From Sabellastarte sp. h YS-2021 (lineage: Eukaryota > Annelida > Polychaeta > Sabellida > Sabellidae), in NCBI GenBank assembly GCA_964017235.1, contig OZ024936.1, forward strand, positions 16,530,496 to 16,594,495: DNA of 64,000 bases. The letters are read 5' to 3'. Of the stretch, positions 1 to 10,121 are shown piece by piece (the first letter of the stretch is position 1; the number at the start of each line of letters is the position of its first letter). The notes beneath the pieces were generated by a model, which had not been told where the DNA came from, did no database searches, and saw only the letters and a program-made list of their open reading frames with translations. A program made the translations under genes and the position numbers.

Positions 1-113
1 CCTTGAATAACATGTCTCCTGTAGGAGTAAAGGTACAGGAGTCACAACAAGACTTGAGGATGCAGGCCTCTCTAGAGGACTGACTTTGTGTACCTCTCTG
101 GGTTTTCACCTCA

Positions 114-458
114 GAGGACCAAAGTGCAGAATACTACCTTTTTGATAGATTTGAACCTTGTTTGTGATAACTTGGGGGCCACATAGTTGGAACTTTTGCT
201 GTTGAGACAGCACTTGTCCTTACAGGAACAGGAGGGAAAGACACTGAGTAACTGAGACTGTGAACAAAGTTTACATCTTTTATTGAAACATTTGTCAGGT
301 TTACAGGAGGACTTACTCCTTTCTTTTACAGAGGCCTCAGGTTGCTTGAAACAAAATTTACATTTTGAACAGAAAGTACAAAGTCCTGGCTGGAAACAAA
401 GCCCACATTCGGCTCCTTCACTGAATTTGGAGCAGTATGAACATTTAAACAGTAATTG
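114..458 (-). pseudogene. Cys-rich readthrough extension, copy Z
   Basis: The frame after the gag TGA stays open for 115 codons to a TGA at 111-113. It holds LCTFCSKCKFCF, then ASVKERSK, then KRCKLC and a late KDKCC, the same order of CxxC pairs, A-x-x-KER and CC seen in copies A and C. It ends before any polymerase frame. Confidence 0.7.
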
Positions 459-461
459 TCA
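453..461 (-). promoter_or_regulatory. Gag stop with readthrough-type context TGA-CAA-TTA, copy Z
   Basis: TGACAATTA fits STOP-CARYYA, the context that allows stop-codon readthrough in tobacco mosaic virus. In this decayed copy a TAA precedes the TGA in the same frame, so it can no longer work here. Confidence 0.6.
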
Positions 462-2002
462 TTAAAACTTATTAACACCACGGGAGGGCTTCAAGCCACG
501 GAAGCCGCCCCTCCCTCTGCCTCTTGAAGGTCGAGTGGGCTCTGTACTACGGCCAAAAGATCTCCAAGCCGGTTGGTCACCACTAGGAGCACGGGACTTG
601 GTACTCTCCTGTTTCCATGCACCTGAAGCCACTGAGGGATAAGGGTGGAAATGATTAGCCTTCTTCTGTAGAAAACCCCCCGAACCTGAACCGGATTGAG
701 AGGTTCTCCTAGATGATTCAAATTTTGTGATATCCTCCCTGCCTTACGTAAGGTGTCATCTGGGAAAAGGCCATATGAGTGGAGTGGAGCATTCCTCAAG
801 GCGCACCAGTTATCCTGTTTGACACCTGGCTTCAGGTGGTCAAGGATGCATCCCTTCGCATCAGAGTGAAGTTAGACATGGTGATAAACAGTGCATTCGT
901 CATGTGTTGCATCGACTTCCCTAAACAAACGGAAACGTTCAGGTTAAATGCACACAAGTCCTTAAGGTCATCCACTGCCTTCTTGGCTGCCTGTGAACCT
1001 TTGCCTTTGGCCAGTTCTTTCTGAAGGATCCCAACGTTCTCCTGAATTTCGTCCAGTAATTTGGTGACACAACAATTGAATCCTGCCGCCTTATTGCAGA
1101 TATAGGAGGTTTCCCGGGCGGCTTTCTCCCATTTTCTGACCGTATCCTGGGGAAGTGGTCTACAAGCTGGGTGAACCCAACCGGTTGCTGACGCCTTGGC
1201 AACCCTGCTGTACAGACTATTTAATTTGGATGCATCACTGGACCAGTAGTGAACAGAATATCCAGGTTTGGCAGTAGCTGAACTGGTAAGTTATGAATGT
1301 CGTACCAGCATATTTGGCTTTTAGGGGGCTTCAAGAACTGGTCAGATTGAAAACCTCCAGCTTCCATTGACTTTAAATGATATCCAGATAGGGTGGTACG
1401 GTTCAAACCTTCAAATTTTTTGCAAAGCCATTCTTCAGCAGGGAAAGCAACAGAAACCTTGCCCACAGGTTGAGGGCGACCTCCAGCCCATGGGTTGTCA
1501 CAGGAACTTGAAGCAGAAGCCTCAAGGTCTGGGATAAAGTCCCACCCTATGTAAGATCTAACACCTCTTACTGTCTCTCTGTAAGACTGGTCTTCAGTTT
1601 GAATATTGTCCTGATCCGGTGGCAGTTCTGTATCTTAACCAGTAACCAACTCTCCCTCACTAATATCTTCCCTGTCATCTACTTCCGGTCCGGGGGACCG
1701 GAAGTGGACGAAAATAAATGTTCCGGTTCCAAACTGGCTTCACCATACAAGCTAGCAAGAGGAGACTTCATCTGAAAGTGTTGTTGACCTTCTGGGACCT
1801 GATCCGGACTGGACCGGCCAGAAACAGAAGGGTAAAAAAATGGTGTCTTGGAAACAGAAGCAACCGGGGATTTAGCCTTGAGAACCGGTGCTTTAACGGG
1901 AGAGAAGACGGTATCCGTTTTTGGTTTCATAGTAAGTAAGGCTTCAATCCTTGCAAAGCGAGTTGACCATTCATCTTGCAAGATATCTAAACGTTTGTCC
2001 AA
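459..2002 (-). pseudogene. DIRS gag remnant, copy Z
   Basis: Recognisable Gag pieces appear in order but in different frames: WSTRFARIEALL (1.9-2.0 kb), VSVAFPAEEWLCKKFEGLNR with DQFLKPPKSQ (1.2-1.5 kb), and a capsid-like part toward 0.5 kb. They match copy C Gag segments FARMEALL, DDWLCQKLERLNL and DQFIKVPKSQ. Several frameshifts and a TAA directly before the terminal TGA show that this copy is dead. The N-terminal CGH zinc finger is absent. Confidence 0.8.
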
Positions 2003-2029
2003 GTCACCAGAAGGGTTGGAAACAGAAGC

Positions 2030-2600
2030 TGGAAACAGAGGTTTGGAATGTCAAACCAACCTATAGGAAATCATGGGGTGCGAATCTTCTGGTGTGGTCG
2101 GATTTGACCTTGGGCCGCCCCTTCAAGGTCAAATTAGGATAGGCCAGCTTAAAAGTGCTTATAATTCGCTTATTATTGGTCCTAGAGGTTTAGGATGGTA
2201 AACCAACCTATAGGAAATCATGGGCTGTGAGTCTTCTGATGTGGTCAGATTTGACCTTGTATCCCTCCTTCAAGGTCAAACGAGGATAGCCAAACTTAAA
2301 AGTGCTTATAACTCGCTTATTATTGGTCTTAGAGGTTTGGGATGGTAAACCAACATATAGGAATTCATGGGCTGGGAATCTTCTGGTGTGGTCGGATTTG
2401 AGCTTGGGCCCCTCCTTCAAGGTCAAACGCGGATAGCCAAATGTAAAAGTGCTTATAACTGGTCCTAGAAGTTTGAAATGTAAAACAAACCTATAGAAAA
2501 TCATGGGCTGGGAATCTACTGGTGTGGTCTAGGAATCTATTTTGGGCTAGGAATCTTCTGATGTGGTCAGATTTGACCCTGGGCCCCTCTTTTTCAAAAA
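2030..2600. repeat. Tandem repeat of ~150 bp with inverted TGACCTTG/CAAGGTCA pair
   Basis: About four imperfect units, each with the phrases AACCTATAGGAAATCATGGG, GTGGTCGGATTTGACCTTG, CTTCAAGGTCAAA and GTGCTTATAACTCGCTTATT. Each unit holds a short hairpin, TTTGACCTTG and CAAGGTCAAA separated by about ten bases. Further units lie at 10380-10670, so the family flanks DIRS copy A on both sides. Confidence 0.8.
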
Positions 2601-2689
2601 TGTGGGAACTTTCCATGGTTTGAACTTTCCAGGGATTTCTTTACATTTTATCCTTTTTATACGCCTTTATACACATTTCTAAAACCCTA

Positions 2690-2890
2690 AACTGCCTTGA
2701 TCTCTTTTGTTATTGCTTCTACAGGTTTGCTATGTTCGGGGATACACCGCCAGCTCACAATAAAGCGAGCGGCCTTTGTCTAGTTATTGAAAAATGCTAT
2801 CTTCTAAACTATGTTAGTTGGCCTTTTCCGGTGGATACATCTTGCATCTGGCCACAGATGTGTCCTTGGTCTAGTTTTAATAATGCAACA
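2690..2890. repeat. Dispersed repeat tail shared with 10670-10770
   Basis: The text TTATTGAAAAATGCT, then TGGATACA-CTTGCATCTGG and CACAGATG-ATCCTTGGTCTAG, recurs at 10670-10770 just after the second copy of the ~150-bp array. The array and this tail therefore belong to one dispersed element. Confidence 0.65.
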
Positions 2891-2900
2891 TAAAATAATT

Positions 2901-3125
2901 TGGAAAATTTAAAAGTTAAATTAAATTTTTATAAGATAATATCTTACCTAGTGGACCAGTGCATTTGTCCGGCCTTCAGCCGGTCCCGCCAAACGTTAGA
3001 AAAAAACGTCCTGAACTGGGCTCTGACCGGGACAGGAGTGTCGTATCCTTTCGCCAGGTGTCCTCTCTGCACCCAGCTCCCCTACTGCGCGTGCATGCGC
3101 ATGCGCACTTCCTCTTTTTGTTGAG
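2901..3125. repeat. DIRS copy A left (3') inverted terminal repeat
   Basis: Its inner ~180 bases are the reverse complement of 8896-9090 with few mismatches (phrases CTAGTGGACCAGTGCATTTG and CGGTCCCGCCAAACGTTAG). It contains TGCGCATGCGCA at 3096-3107, a perfect NRF1-type palindrome. The outermost ~50 bases differ from the right end and are repeated in complement in the internal region. Confidence 0.88.
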
Positions 3126-3159
3126 CTGAAAAGCAGGGAAGGTAGGGTGGGAATCCCCT

Positions 3160-3257
3160 GGTCCACTAGGTAAGATATTATCTTATAAAAATTTAATTTA
3201 ACTTTTAAATTTTCCATTTTATTGCGTTAATATATCTTACCTAGTGGACCAGTGCAG
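3160..3257. repeat. DIRS copy A internal complementary region
   Basis: 3160-3217 is the reverse complement of the left terminus (2901-2963), and 3217-3257 is the reverse complement of the right terminus (9068-9107). The two halves meet at TTTTCCATTTTATTGCG. This reproduces the junction of a circular form and is diagnostic of DIRS elements. Confidence 0.9.
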
Positions 3258-3381
3258 AATAACTACCCAGTGGATGGAGGGTAGCTCAAAGGCATAGGGG
3301 ACTGAGTCTCGAACTCCAGATACAAACTATTCCTAGAGGTAAAGATCCATCTAGATAGATGGTCCCAAAAACCTCCAAAAA

Positions 3382-3386
<5 letters not shown>

Positions 3387-3428
<42 letters not shown>

Positions 3429-3430
3429 TT
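3387..3430 (-). other. Polypurine tract (A6-G-A-G36 on the coding strand), copy A
   Basis: 36 consecutive C followed by TCTTTTTT on the plus strand, so on the coding strand AAAAAAGA then a long G run. It lies about 160 bases after the recombinase stop and about 130 before the internal complementary region. The same position holds a G run in copies C, E and F. The exact length is uncertain, since homopolymers are error-prone in sequencing. Confidence 0.75.
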
Positions 3431-3592
3431 CTCCCTGTTCAGGAAAAACTGAACCTGGCAAGATAAAGGGGAGAGAAGAGGAGTTCTGTCCCAGGGATTC
3501 CAAAGGAAGTTGCGTAGGAGCAATTACAAGACCAATCCCTCATCCATCATATGTGAAACAAGATAGACTGCAGGGACATGGAGATCTCCTTT

Positions 3593-4683
3593 TCACTTTC
3601 TAATTTGCTGAGCGGCAACCACCGGACCCAAATGGTACAGCTCTGAGTCCGCCCAGGCTACATCCTTTAAGTAGAACTGAGTGAAAGTGTTGTCAGACTT
3701 CCAGTGACAGGCCGACAAAATTTGATCTAGAGGCACCCCTCCTTGAAAGGCTTTGGAGGCCGCGAAGGCGCTGACATCATGTGCCCGAACTTGGTGCAAA
3801 GTCTGAGCCTGTTTGTCCGACAGTTGGTAGCACAAGACAATCGTCAGCTTGATCCAGGAGGAGATGGTAGCGGGAACAATGTCCTTGTGGAAGCTCTTCC
3901 TGAATGAGACAAAAACCAACTCCTTGCCAGAATGGAGGTCTTTGGTCTTGTCCAAGTAATAACGCAATGCCCTAACTGGGCAAAGGGTTCTGTCCTCCTT
4001 AAGGGACCTGTCCAGCATAGGAGCTAAGGCCGGGATGATGACTGGGGTTACACAACCAGGTCCCTCCTTAGCCAGGTGATTCTTTGAAATGAAACCTGGA
4101 GACGGGAAAAGTGACACTTTCGACCAATCCTCTTGGTGTCTGATGTTCTTATGTACCCAAGCATGGATTTCGCTCCTTCTCTTCCTTGAGCCCAGGGCAA
4201 GGAGGAAGATCGTCTTAAAAGAAAGATGTTTCAGGGAAGCCTTACTCACTAAAGTGGTTCAAAAGGTGGTTTGGTAAGCTGATGGAGGACCAGGGACAGG
4301 TTCCAAGATGGAATGCCCCGCCTACCCTTAGGCTTGTCTCTATGAAAACTATCCAACAACCTCGTTAAGTTTTCGTCCTTGCTGATGTTTAACCTGGTAT
4401 TTCCAACTTTGTCAGCTATAGCAGTCCTATAGCCTTCAATAGTACCCGGCTGAAGACCTCTCTCCTGAAACAGGAAAAGGAGGAAATCCGCAATCTCCTT
4501 TATAGACGGAGACCCGAAGTCCACCTTATTGTCCTTGCACCATCTGACAAAAACGGCCCACTTTGATTCATAGATGGCTCTGGTTGAGCGTCTCTGAGGA
4601 GCCTCAATTCTTGTTGCCACTGCGACAGAGAAACCGGCCTGTTTGATGGCCGAGGCTCTAGGAGCCAAGCATGAAGATTCAGG
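3593..4683 (-). pseudogene. DIRS tyrosine recombinase, copy A (frameshifted, active-site Arg lost)
   Basis: N-terminal SAM-like part (ATRIEAPQRRSTRAIYESKW...LDSFHRDKPKGRRG) ends at a stop in frame at 4249; the catalytic part continues in another frame. The first Arg box is LGSRKRRSEIHAW, the HxxR box reads HDVS instead of HDVR, and the tyrosine lies in TFTQFYLKDV. Tyrosine recombinases integrate the circular DNA intermediate of DIRS elements. The frameshift and the Arg-to-Ser change would abolish activity. Its 5' part overlaps the polymerase frame. Confidence 0.88.
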
Positions 4684-6600
4684 TTGAAGAGATTTCTGTG
4701 AGGACATTGATTGAAAGGTTGAGTCAACAAGTTCTCCACCTGTGGCAGAGAGAGGGGAACTTGAACTGACAGATTGACCAGATCCCAAAACCAGGGCATG
4801 TTGGGCCATCCTGGGGCGATCATAATGAGTCGCCGACAACCGTGGTCCAACAACTTTGTGACCACTTGACCTAGAAGGGCTGTCGGGGGGAAGGCATACG
4901 CGTCCAGATCTTTCCACTGAAGACTCAGTGCATCTACTGCCCAGGCCAAACTGTCCGGAACCGGGGATACAAACTTGGGAAGCTTGTGGTTGAACCTTGT
5001 CGCAAACAAGTCTATTTCTGGTTTGTGCCATTTCCTGCAGAAGAGGTGGAAAACCTCTTGAAGGAGAGACCATTCCGTCTGAATTATCTGTCCGTGCCGG
5101 GACAGCTTGTCTGCAATGACATTCAAGTGACCTGGAATATGCCTGGCTCGTAAAACAATCAGCCTTTGGTTGCACCAAAGGAGTCTCCAAAGGAGAGCAC
5201 AGAGAGAGCCTGACCTCATACCCCCTTCCTTGTTGATGTACGCAACCACTGTCGTGTTGTCCGTGCAAACCAGAATGGTCTGGTTCCAGCACAACTGCTC
5301 GAACTGTTTGAGGGCTAAAATGACCGCCTTGAGTTCTAGCAAATTTATGTGCAATTTGCCTTCTGACCTGGACCAGAGGCCTCTTGCCGTGTAATCTCCT
5401 AAGTGTGCGCCCCAACCTTCGTTTGAGGCGTCGGTAAAGAGCTGAAGGGCGTGCTGTAACGGGTGTAGAGGTTGACCCTTCAGGACCTTCTCCGGGTCTA
5501 ACCACCATTTCAGGTGAACATGGAGAGACCTTGGGATGGGGATTGTCTTCTCTAAGGATTCTGGGACATGCCAATGGTTCTTTAAATGCCACTGAATAGG
5601 CCTCATGTGAAGGCGCCCCGAAACCACCTGCTTCTCGGTAGCTGTTAGAAGCCCGATGAGGGACATGAATTGCCTGACCGAGCAGGTCTGTCGCCCTAGG
5701 AGAAGATTGATCTTTTGAGACAGGATGTACCACCTCTCCTGCGTTGGTTTGACCAAGCCCTGAGAGAGGTCAAAACGGTAACCGACAAAGTTGAAAACCT
5801 GTTGGGGACACAGTTCTGACTTTGTCATATTGACAATCCAGCCTAGTCTGCGACATAGGTCCAAGAGGGTCTGGGTATGCCGCTTGCACGTTTCCCGACA
5901 AGGAGCCCTCACCAACCAGTCATCGAGGTACTGGTGGATCCGGATACCTTGAGACTGTGCCATCAATTTGGCCTCCTTGACGACCTTGGTGAACTCCAAC
6001 AGAGCCGTGGACAGGCCGAAAGGGAGGGCAGAGAATTGATAAGTTCTGCCATTGAGATTAAACCTGAGGTATTTCCGCGACCTTGGACTTATGGGAACAT
6101 GGAAGTAAGCGTTGCTGAAATCCAGCGATGTGACCCACTCCCCTTTTTGAAGGGAGAGTCTGATGGTCTCTGGGGTTTCCATTTTGAAGGAGGCTGACGC
6201 TAGGTACAAATTCAGTTGACTGAGGTCTAGAATGGGCCTCCACTTGTTGTTGGGTTTTGGAACCAGAAATAACCGGTTGTAAAACGCGAGGGAGGAACGG
6301 ACCATGACCTTTTCTACGGCTTGTTTTAGGATCAAGGCCTGTAAGGATTCCTTCAGATGTTTGGTGACCTTGACAGGGGTGGTCTTATCTTGAAAGGCAG
6401 TGAGTAACCTTCTTTCAGTATGGATACCACCCTTGGATTCGCACCCAGGGAGAGCCAGACCTGCCAAAAAAGTTGCAGACGGCCTCCCACAGGAGGATTT
6501 TTGACAGCAAGATGGGCACTGTTGACAGGTTGGACACAAAGGCAATGACCTACACAACAAACAGGCTTGACAGATTTTATTCTTTTTTGCAATTGAAAGG
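4500..6600 (-). pseudogene. DIRS reverse transcriptase / RNase H / methyltransferase-like polyprotein, copy A
   Basis: The core is open for about 600 codons. Reverse transcriptase: LDFSNAYFHV (first Asp) and HQYLDDWL (YxDD). RNase H: LFTDASNEGWG, NLLELKAV and VCTDNTTVV supply the D-E-D residues. A further domain with EIDLFATRFN, DAYAFPP and LIMIAPGWP resembles the DIRS methyltransferase-like domain. The conserved start GGRLQLFWQVW lies in another frame (about 6.36-6.48 kb), so there is one frameshift upstream of the core. The frame ends at 4500, overlapping the recombinase. Confidence 0.9.
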
Positions 6601-6734
6601 GGCTTATGTCTTTCTTTTGCGACGGCCCTGTTGCACATGGAACATGACAGACAACATTTAAGCTTACACTCTGTGTTAAGTCTATTAACTTTTGGTCCTC
6701 TACAAAGTCTTTTGTCTGAGGAGCCTCTACACAG

Positions 6735-6743
6735 TAATTGTCA
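6735..6743 (-). promoter_or_regulatory. Gag stop with readthrough-type context TGA-CAA-TTA, copy A
   Basis: AAA-TGA-CAA-TTA follows the RG-rich Gag end. The frame stays open past it through TECKLKCCLSCSMC, AVAKERHKP and CPTCQQCPSCC to the reverse transcriptase region. It fits STOP-CARYYA. Confidence 0.72.
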
Positions 6744-8794
6744 TTTGAACTGTTGTGAGCGGGAGGACTTAGAGAAAAACGAGGAGTTACCACCTCCACG
6801 CCCACGTCCCCGACCCCGACTCTTGTGAGAAAACTGTCTCCAAGACTGCGACGGCTGGGAGGAGTAACCGGCTTGCCTGGCTCTTTTTTGTCGTAAGGCT
6901 TGTACCGGTAATGAGACTGTTTCCTACCAGAGTGCTGTGTAGTGCCCAGACCGGGACCTTGAGCACCTGGTGCCGACTCATGCTTCAATATGTCTTGTTT
7001 GGCCGATGCCAAAACGTCATCTGGGAACAGTGCCGAATGGAACAATGGGGCATTCCTAAGTCTATTACATGTGTCAGGTTTAAGTCCAGTCTTGACAAAC
7101 TCCAGGTAGGAGTCTCGACGTAGGAGAATAAAATTGGCCAATTGAATGAAGAGGCTGTCAGCAAGATGCTGCAAAGCGGTTCCAAGTGCCACCGATACAT
7201 TGGAGTGGAAAGCAGACAAACCTCTCAAATCCCAGGTGGCATCAACTATCTCTTTATGAGCTTTACCTTTAACAATGGTGTCATTAAAGTAACAAAGCAA
7301 TGTGAGTGTTCATCTTCTCTTGAATGTTGCTGGTACAGCGGTTGAAGGCTGCAGCGTGGTTGGTAACATAGGTACCTTCCCTGGCACACTTTTCCCAGCG
7401 ATGGAGAATATCCTGGGGAACCGGTCTTGAGGCCGGGCCCGACTGGGGATAACTAGACACTTTAGCAATCCTGGAAAACTGTGAGTTCAGACACGCCTCC
7501 GAGTCCGATCAACTAAAGATGGATTTCCCCGGTCTGATGTTGGTATCATGTCTAATCCTGTACTGCTGATACCACTTGGCCTGGCTTTTTGGGGTGCGTA
7601 CAAACTGATCCACTTTAAGGCCGGCCCACTCCTGGGAACGGGAGGGGTATCCCTCGGCTACTGTGGTATTCAAACGTTCCATTTTATGACATAGCCAGTC
7701 ATCGGCTGGGAGTTCTACAGAGATTTTACCAGTTTTGCGAGGGTGCTTTCCCTTCCATGGGTTATCTGAACAGTCTCCATCAGAAGCTGACAACTCAAAA
7801 TCGGGAATGTGGGACCAGCCAAGGAAGGCCCTAACAGACCGAACGGTTTCCCTGTAGCTCATCTCTTCATTCTGCTCAATTGTCTCCGTGTCAGATATTT
7901 CGCCTTCTTCAGAATCTTTCACCGACCGGCCGGTCACAGATTCACTGTCAGAATCACCCACAGCAGCTTCACTAACCGGGCCGGAAACATGACCGGTAGC
8001 ACCGGAGGAGTAAACTTGAGCAGCATCAGAGGCTGATAAACTTGAAGGGTCGGCAGATTTGTCTCTCCTAGGTGACGCCACAGAACCCGGACTGGGCGTG
8101 TCCACCTTGGAAGCAAGAGAAGGCTGGATAAATAAGGAATCACCGGTCTGACTATCATCCGGAACCGGTGGGAGGCTAGATGAAGCGGACACATTTTTTG
8201 TCTTCTTTGTCTTCTTGCCAGTACCTTTATTCTTCTTTTGTACTTAATCCACATCCGGACCGGTGGCTCGAGGGTCGGAGAGATCAAAGAAAGGTTGGTT
8301 AGAAAGTGGAGCAGACACTGTAGAAACTGGAATTTTCGGAGTTGAAAATATGTTTCCGCGAGACAGTAAGGCCTCAAACCTTGCAAACTTTTCTTCTAGT
8401 TGATTGCTCAACACATCCAAATCTTTTCTGGAAACAAATTCCTCTGCAGAGTGGTGCGATATTTGAAAAGTTTCTTGAGGACCGGAACCGGACGGGTCCG
8501 GAGCCTCATGTTGTACGTCATCAGCGTCTTGTTCTGGGTCTACAACTCCAACTACAGTTACCTTCGAAGGGGAAACAAGCAATCCTGCCTTTTTCTCTTT
8601 CGTATTTGATATTGTGGGGTAGAAAGCATACCTCGTTGTTGTTCTGTAAGAGAGTCACAATGATTGCAAGGCCTCTTTTTAACACAATTATCTGACCCCA
8701 AACCTTTGTCACGGCAACGTGCACAGCGTTCATGGAGGTCGAAACCAGTCATCATGTGTCCGCAGACGCCCCTTCTTTGTCCTGGTGATGCCAT
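6741..8794 (-). pseudogene. DIRS gag, copy A (frameshifted)
   Basis: Begins MASPGQRRGVCGHMMTGFDL and shows the N-terminal C-x-H...H-x2-C-x2-C finger. Later parts (EEKFARFEALL, VELPADDWLCHKMERLN, VDQFVRTPKSQ, LQHLADSLFIQLANF) lie in at least three frames. The C-terminus reads RGRGRGRGGG...SQQFK then TGA. Gag packages the RNA; the RG-rich end probably binds nucleic acid. Compared with copy C it carries several indels and is dead. Confidence 0.85.
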
Positions 8795-8895
8795 GATAGT
8801 TTAAAACTAATAATATTCACAACTGAGAGGAACAACAACAATATGACACTAAATATGCGAGAGTTTCTTTTAAAATATTCCTTGTAACAAAAAAC

Positions 8896-9107
8896 ACAAT
8901 GGCGCCAAACAAAAAGAGGAAGTGCGCGTGCGCACGCACGCGCAGTAGGGGAGCTGGGTGCAGAGAGGACACCTGGCGAAAGGATACGACACTACCGGTC
9001 CCGGTCAGAGCCCAGCTCAGGACGTTTTTTTCTAACGTTTGGCGGGACCGGCTGAACGCCGGACAAATGCACTGGTCCACTAGGTAAGATATATTAACGC
9101 AATAAAA
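8896..9107. repeat. DIRS copy A right (5') inverted terminal repeat with ETS/NRF1-like promoter motifs
   Basis: Partner of 2945-3125. On the coding strand it lies upstream of gag. It contains GAGGAAG next to TGCGCGTGCGCA (8923-8934), an ETS-like site beside an NRF1-type palindrome. It ends TATTAACGCAATAAAA, a terminus shared by every copy in the window. Confidence 0.85.
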
Positions 9108-9267
9108 AAATATTTTGGGGGTGATCAGTATGTCAACATGCGCTACCAGGAAATAAAATGACTGTTTGTTTATTGAGCCGCATTTTCGTTGGATTTCCTG
9201 TAAGATTTTATTGGCCAATGAGCTGTCAATCAAATCTGCCACCAGATGCCACAGAAAGGTCCATTGT

Positions 9268-9345
9268 CTGTGCCTGGATTTGAACCTACCACCAAATGTT
9301 TGAGTCAGCTGACTCTATGTCAAACTTCTTTATCACTCGGGCTCA
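9268..9345 (-). repeat. tRNA-derived SINE head (degenerate)
   Basis: On the minus strand GAGCCCGAGTGATAAAGAAG resembles an A box region and GGTAGGTTCAAATCCAGGC is a near-perfect B box, 45-50 bases apart. A related copy lies at 62961-63040. No cloverleaf is complete, so it is not called a tRNA gene. Confidence 0.55.
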
Positions 9346-10001
9346 GTTTGCACTGTGCTGGCTACTTGTGGCTAGGAATATGGTTGGATGTATGGGTATA
9401 AAGATAGCCACAACTATATGTAATATGGTCTGATTTATGGCTATCACAAAACTCACCTTATATACATGCATGGTTTGACATATGCTTGCAAGTATGGCAT
9501 CAATCATGCTTTCAGCGTTGGTATTAACTCTATATACAGGATTTCAAGTTATTTTTTCAAGTTTTTTCACTGCTACGTGTCACCAATTGAAGAGTAAATT
9601 TCAAATGTTAACAAGAAAAAAAAAAAAAAAAAACAAACGTAAAAAAAAAGCATCACTGTAGATGTTATGGAACTGGAGAAGTAAAAACAACACAATAACA
9701 TAAAAATAAAACATTTCAGGTAAATATGTGTTTATTATTTCAATTTCAGGCAAATACGTCTTTGTTAAAAAAGAAGGATGTATATGATTCTCTCACATTA
9801 CAATGTAAACAAAAACCAATGTATTCTTCAAATTAAAACAAATCAATTTATAAAATATTAAAACAAAATTGACTCAAATGTGCTGTATAAATATGTATAA
9901 TTTAACTATAAGTATATATAATGAATATAAATAATGTCTTCCAAAAGGAAAATGTATAAAAATACAAAAATTACAAAAATACGCGTAATTACAAAATAGT
10001 T
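9346..10001. other. 3' flank of the astacin gene, no coding evidence
   Basis: AT-rich sequence with an A run near 9607-9632 and a second near 9645. No ORF of note, no recognised repeat and no RNA gene seen. Confidence 0.5.
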
Positions 10002-10007
10002 TTTATT
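10002..10007 (-). promoter_or_regulatory. Polyadenylation hexamer AATAAA of the astacin gene
   Basis: AATAAA on the minus strand 60 bases past the TAA of exon 16. Its spacing fits a short 3' UTR. Other AATAAA-like hexamers occur nearby in this AT-rich sequence, so the true site is not certain. Confidence 0.55.
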
Positions 10008-10066
10008 CATATGTATACAGTCGTAAGTCTCTCTCTTTGTGATGGCTGCGTCTAGATGAAGTTAAC

Positions 10067-10121
10067 TTAGACGCAAATGTCCCCCTGCACATAATAGTTT
10101 GGACAGCAGTAATAACAGGTC
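10067..10121 (-). CDS. Astacin gene exon 16: terminal exon
   Basis: Encodes RTCYYCCPNYYVQGDICV then TAA, after a TCTGTAG acceptor. It completes the Cys-rich tail with four more cysteines. A polyadenylation hexamer lies 60 bases downstream. The Cys content and frame make it a good last exon, but no transcript evidence is available. Confidence 0.74.

Larger units (their letters stand above)
1..2060 (-). mobile_element. DIRS retrotransposon remnant Z (runs off the left edge)
   Basis: Carries a decayed gag, its TGA-CAATTA stop context and the Cys-rich extension of the same DIRS group seen four more times in the window. The 5' part of gag (the N-terminal zinc finger) and the 5' terminal repeat are missing; homology ends near 2.0-2.06 kb where an unrelated tandem repeat begins. 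Polymerase and recombinase, if present, lie left of the window. Confidence 0.8.
2901..9107 (-). mobile_element. DIRS retrotransposon, copy A (full architecture, decayed)
   Basis: Complete DIRS layout read on the minus strand: 5' inverted terminal repeat, gag, reverse transcriptase, RNase H, methyltransferase-like domain, tyrosine recombinase, polypurine tract, internal complementary region and 3' inverted terminal repeat. The internal complementary region joins the complement of both termini, which fixes the ends at TGGAAAATTT (left) and CGCAATAAAA (right). No target-site duplication is visible, as expected for recombinase-based insertion. Frameshifts in gag and recombinase and a lost catalytic Arg make it inactive. 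Confidence 0.92.

Noticed and set aside
3387..3422. Long C run as a pure sequencing artefact
   Set aside because: Its length may be wrong, but a G/C run flanked by T/A runs occurs at the same place in four diverged copies, so the tract itself is real.
4684..5733. N-terminal ~350 codons of the frame leading into the copy A recombinase (and the like in copies C and E)
   Set aside because: They overlap the conserved RNase H and methyltransferase-like frame and show no domain; similarity between copies follows from the overlapping frame.
9268..9345. tRNA gene
   Set aside because: A and B boxes are present but the acceptor stem and cloverleaf cannot be formed; a related copy elsewhere shows it is a SINE head.
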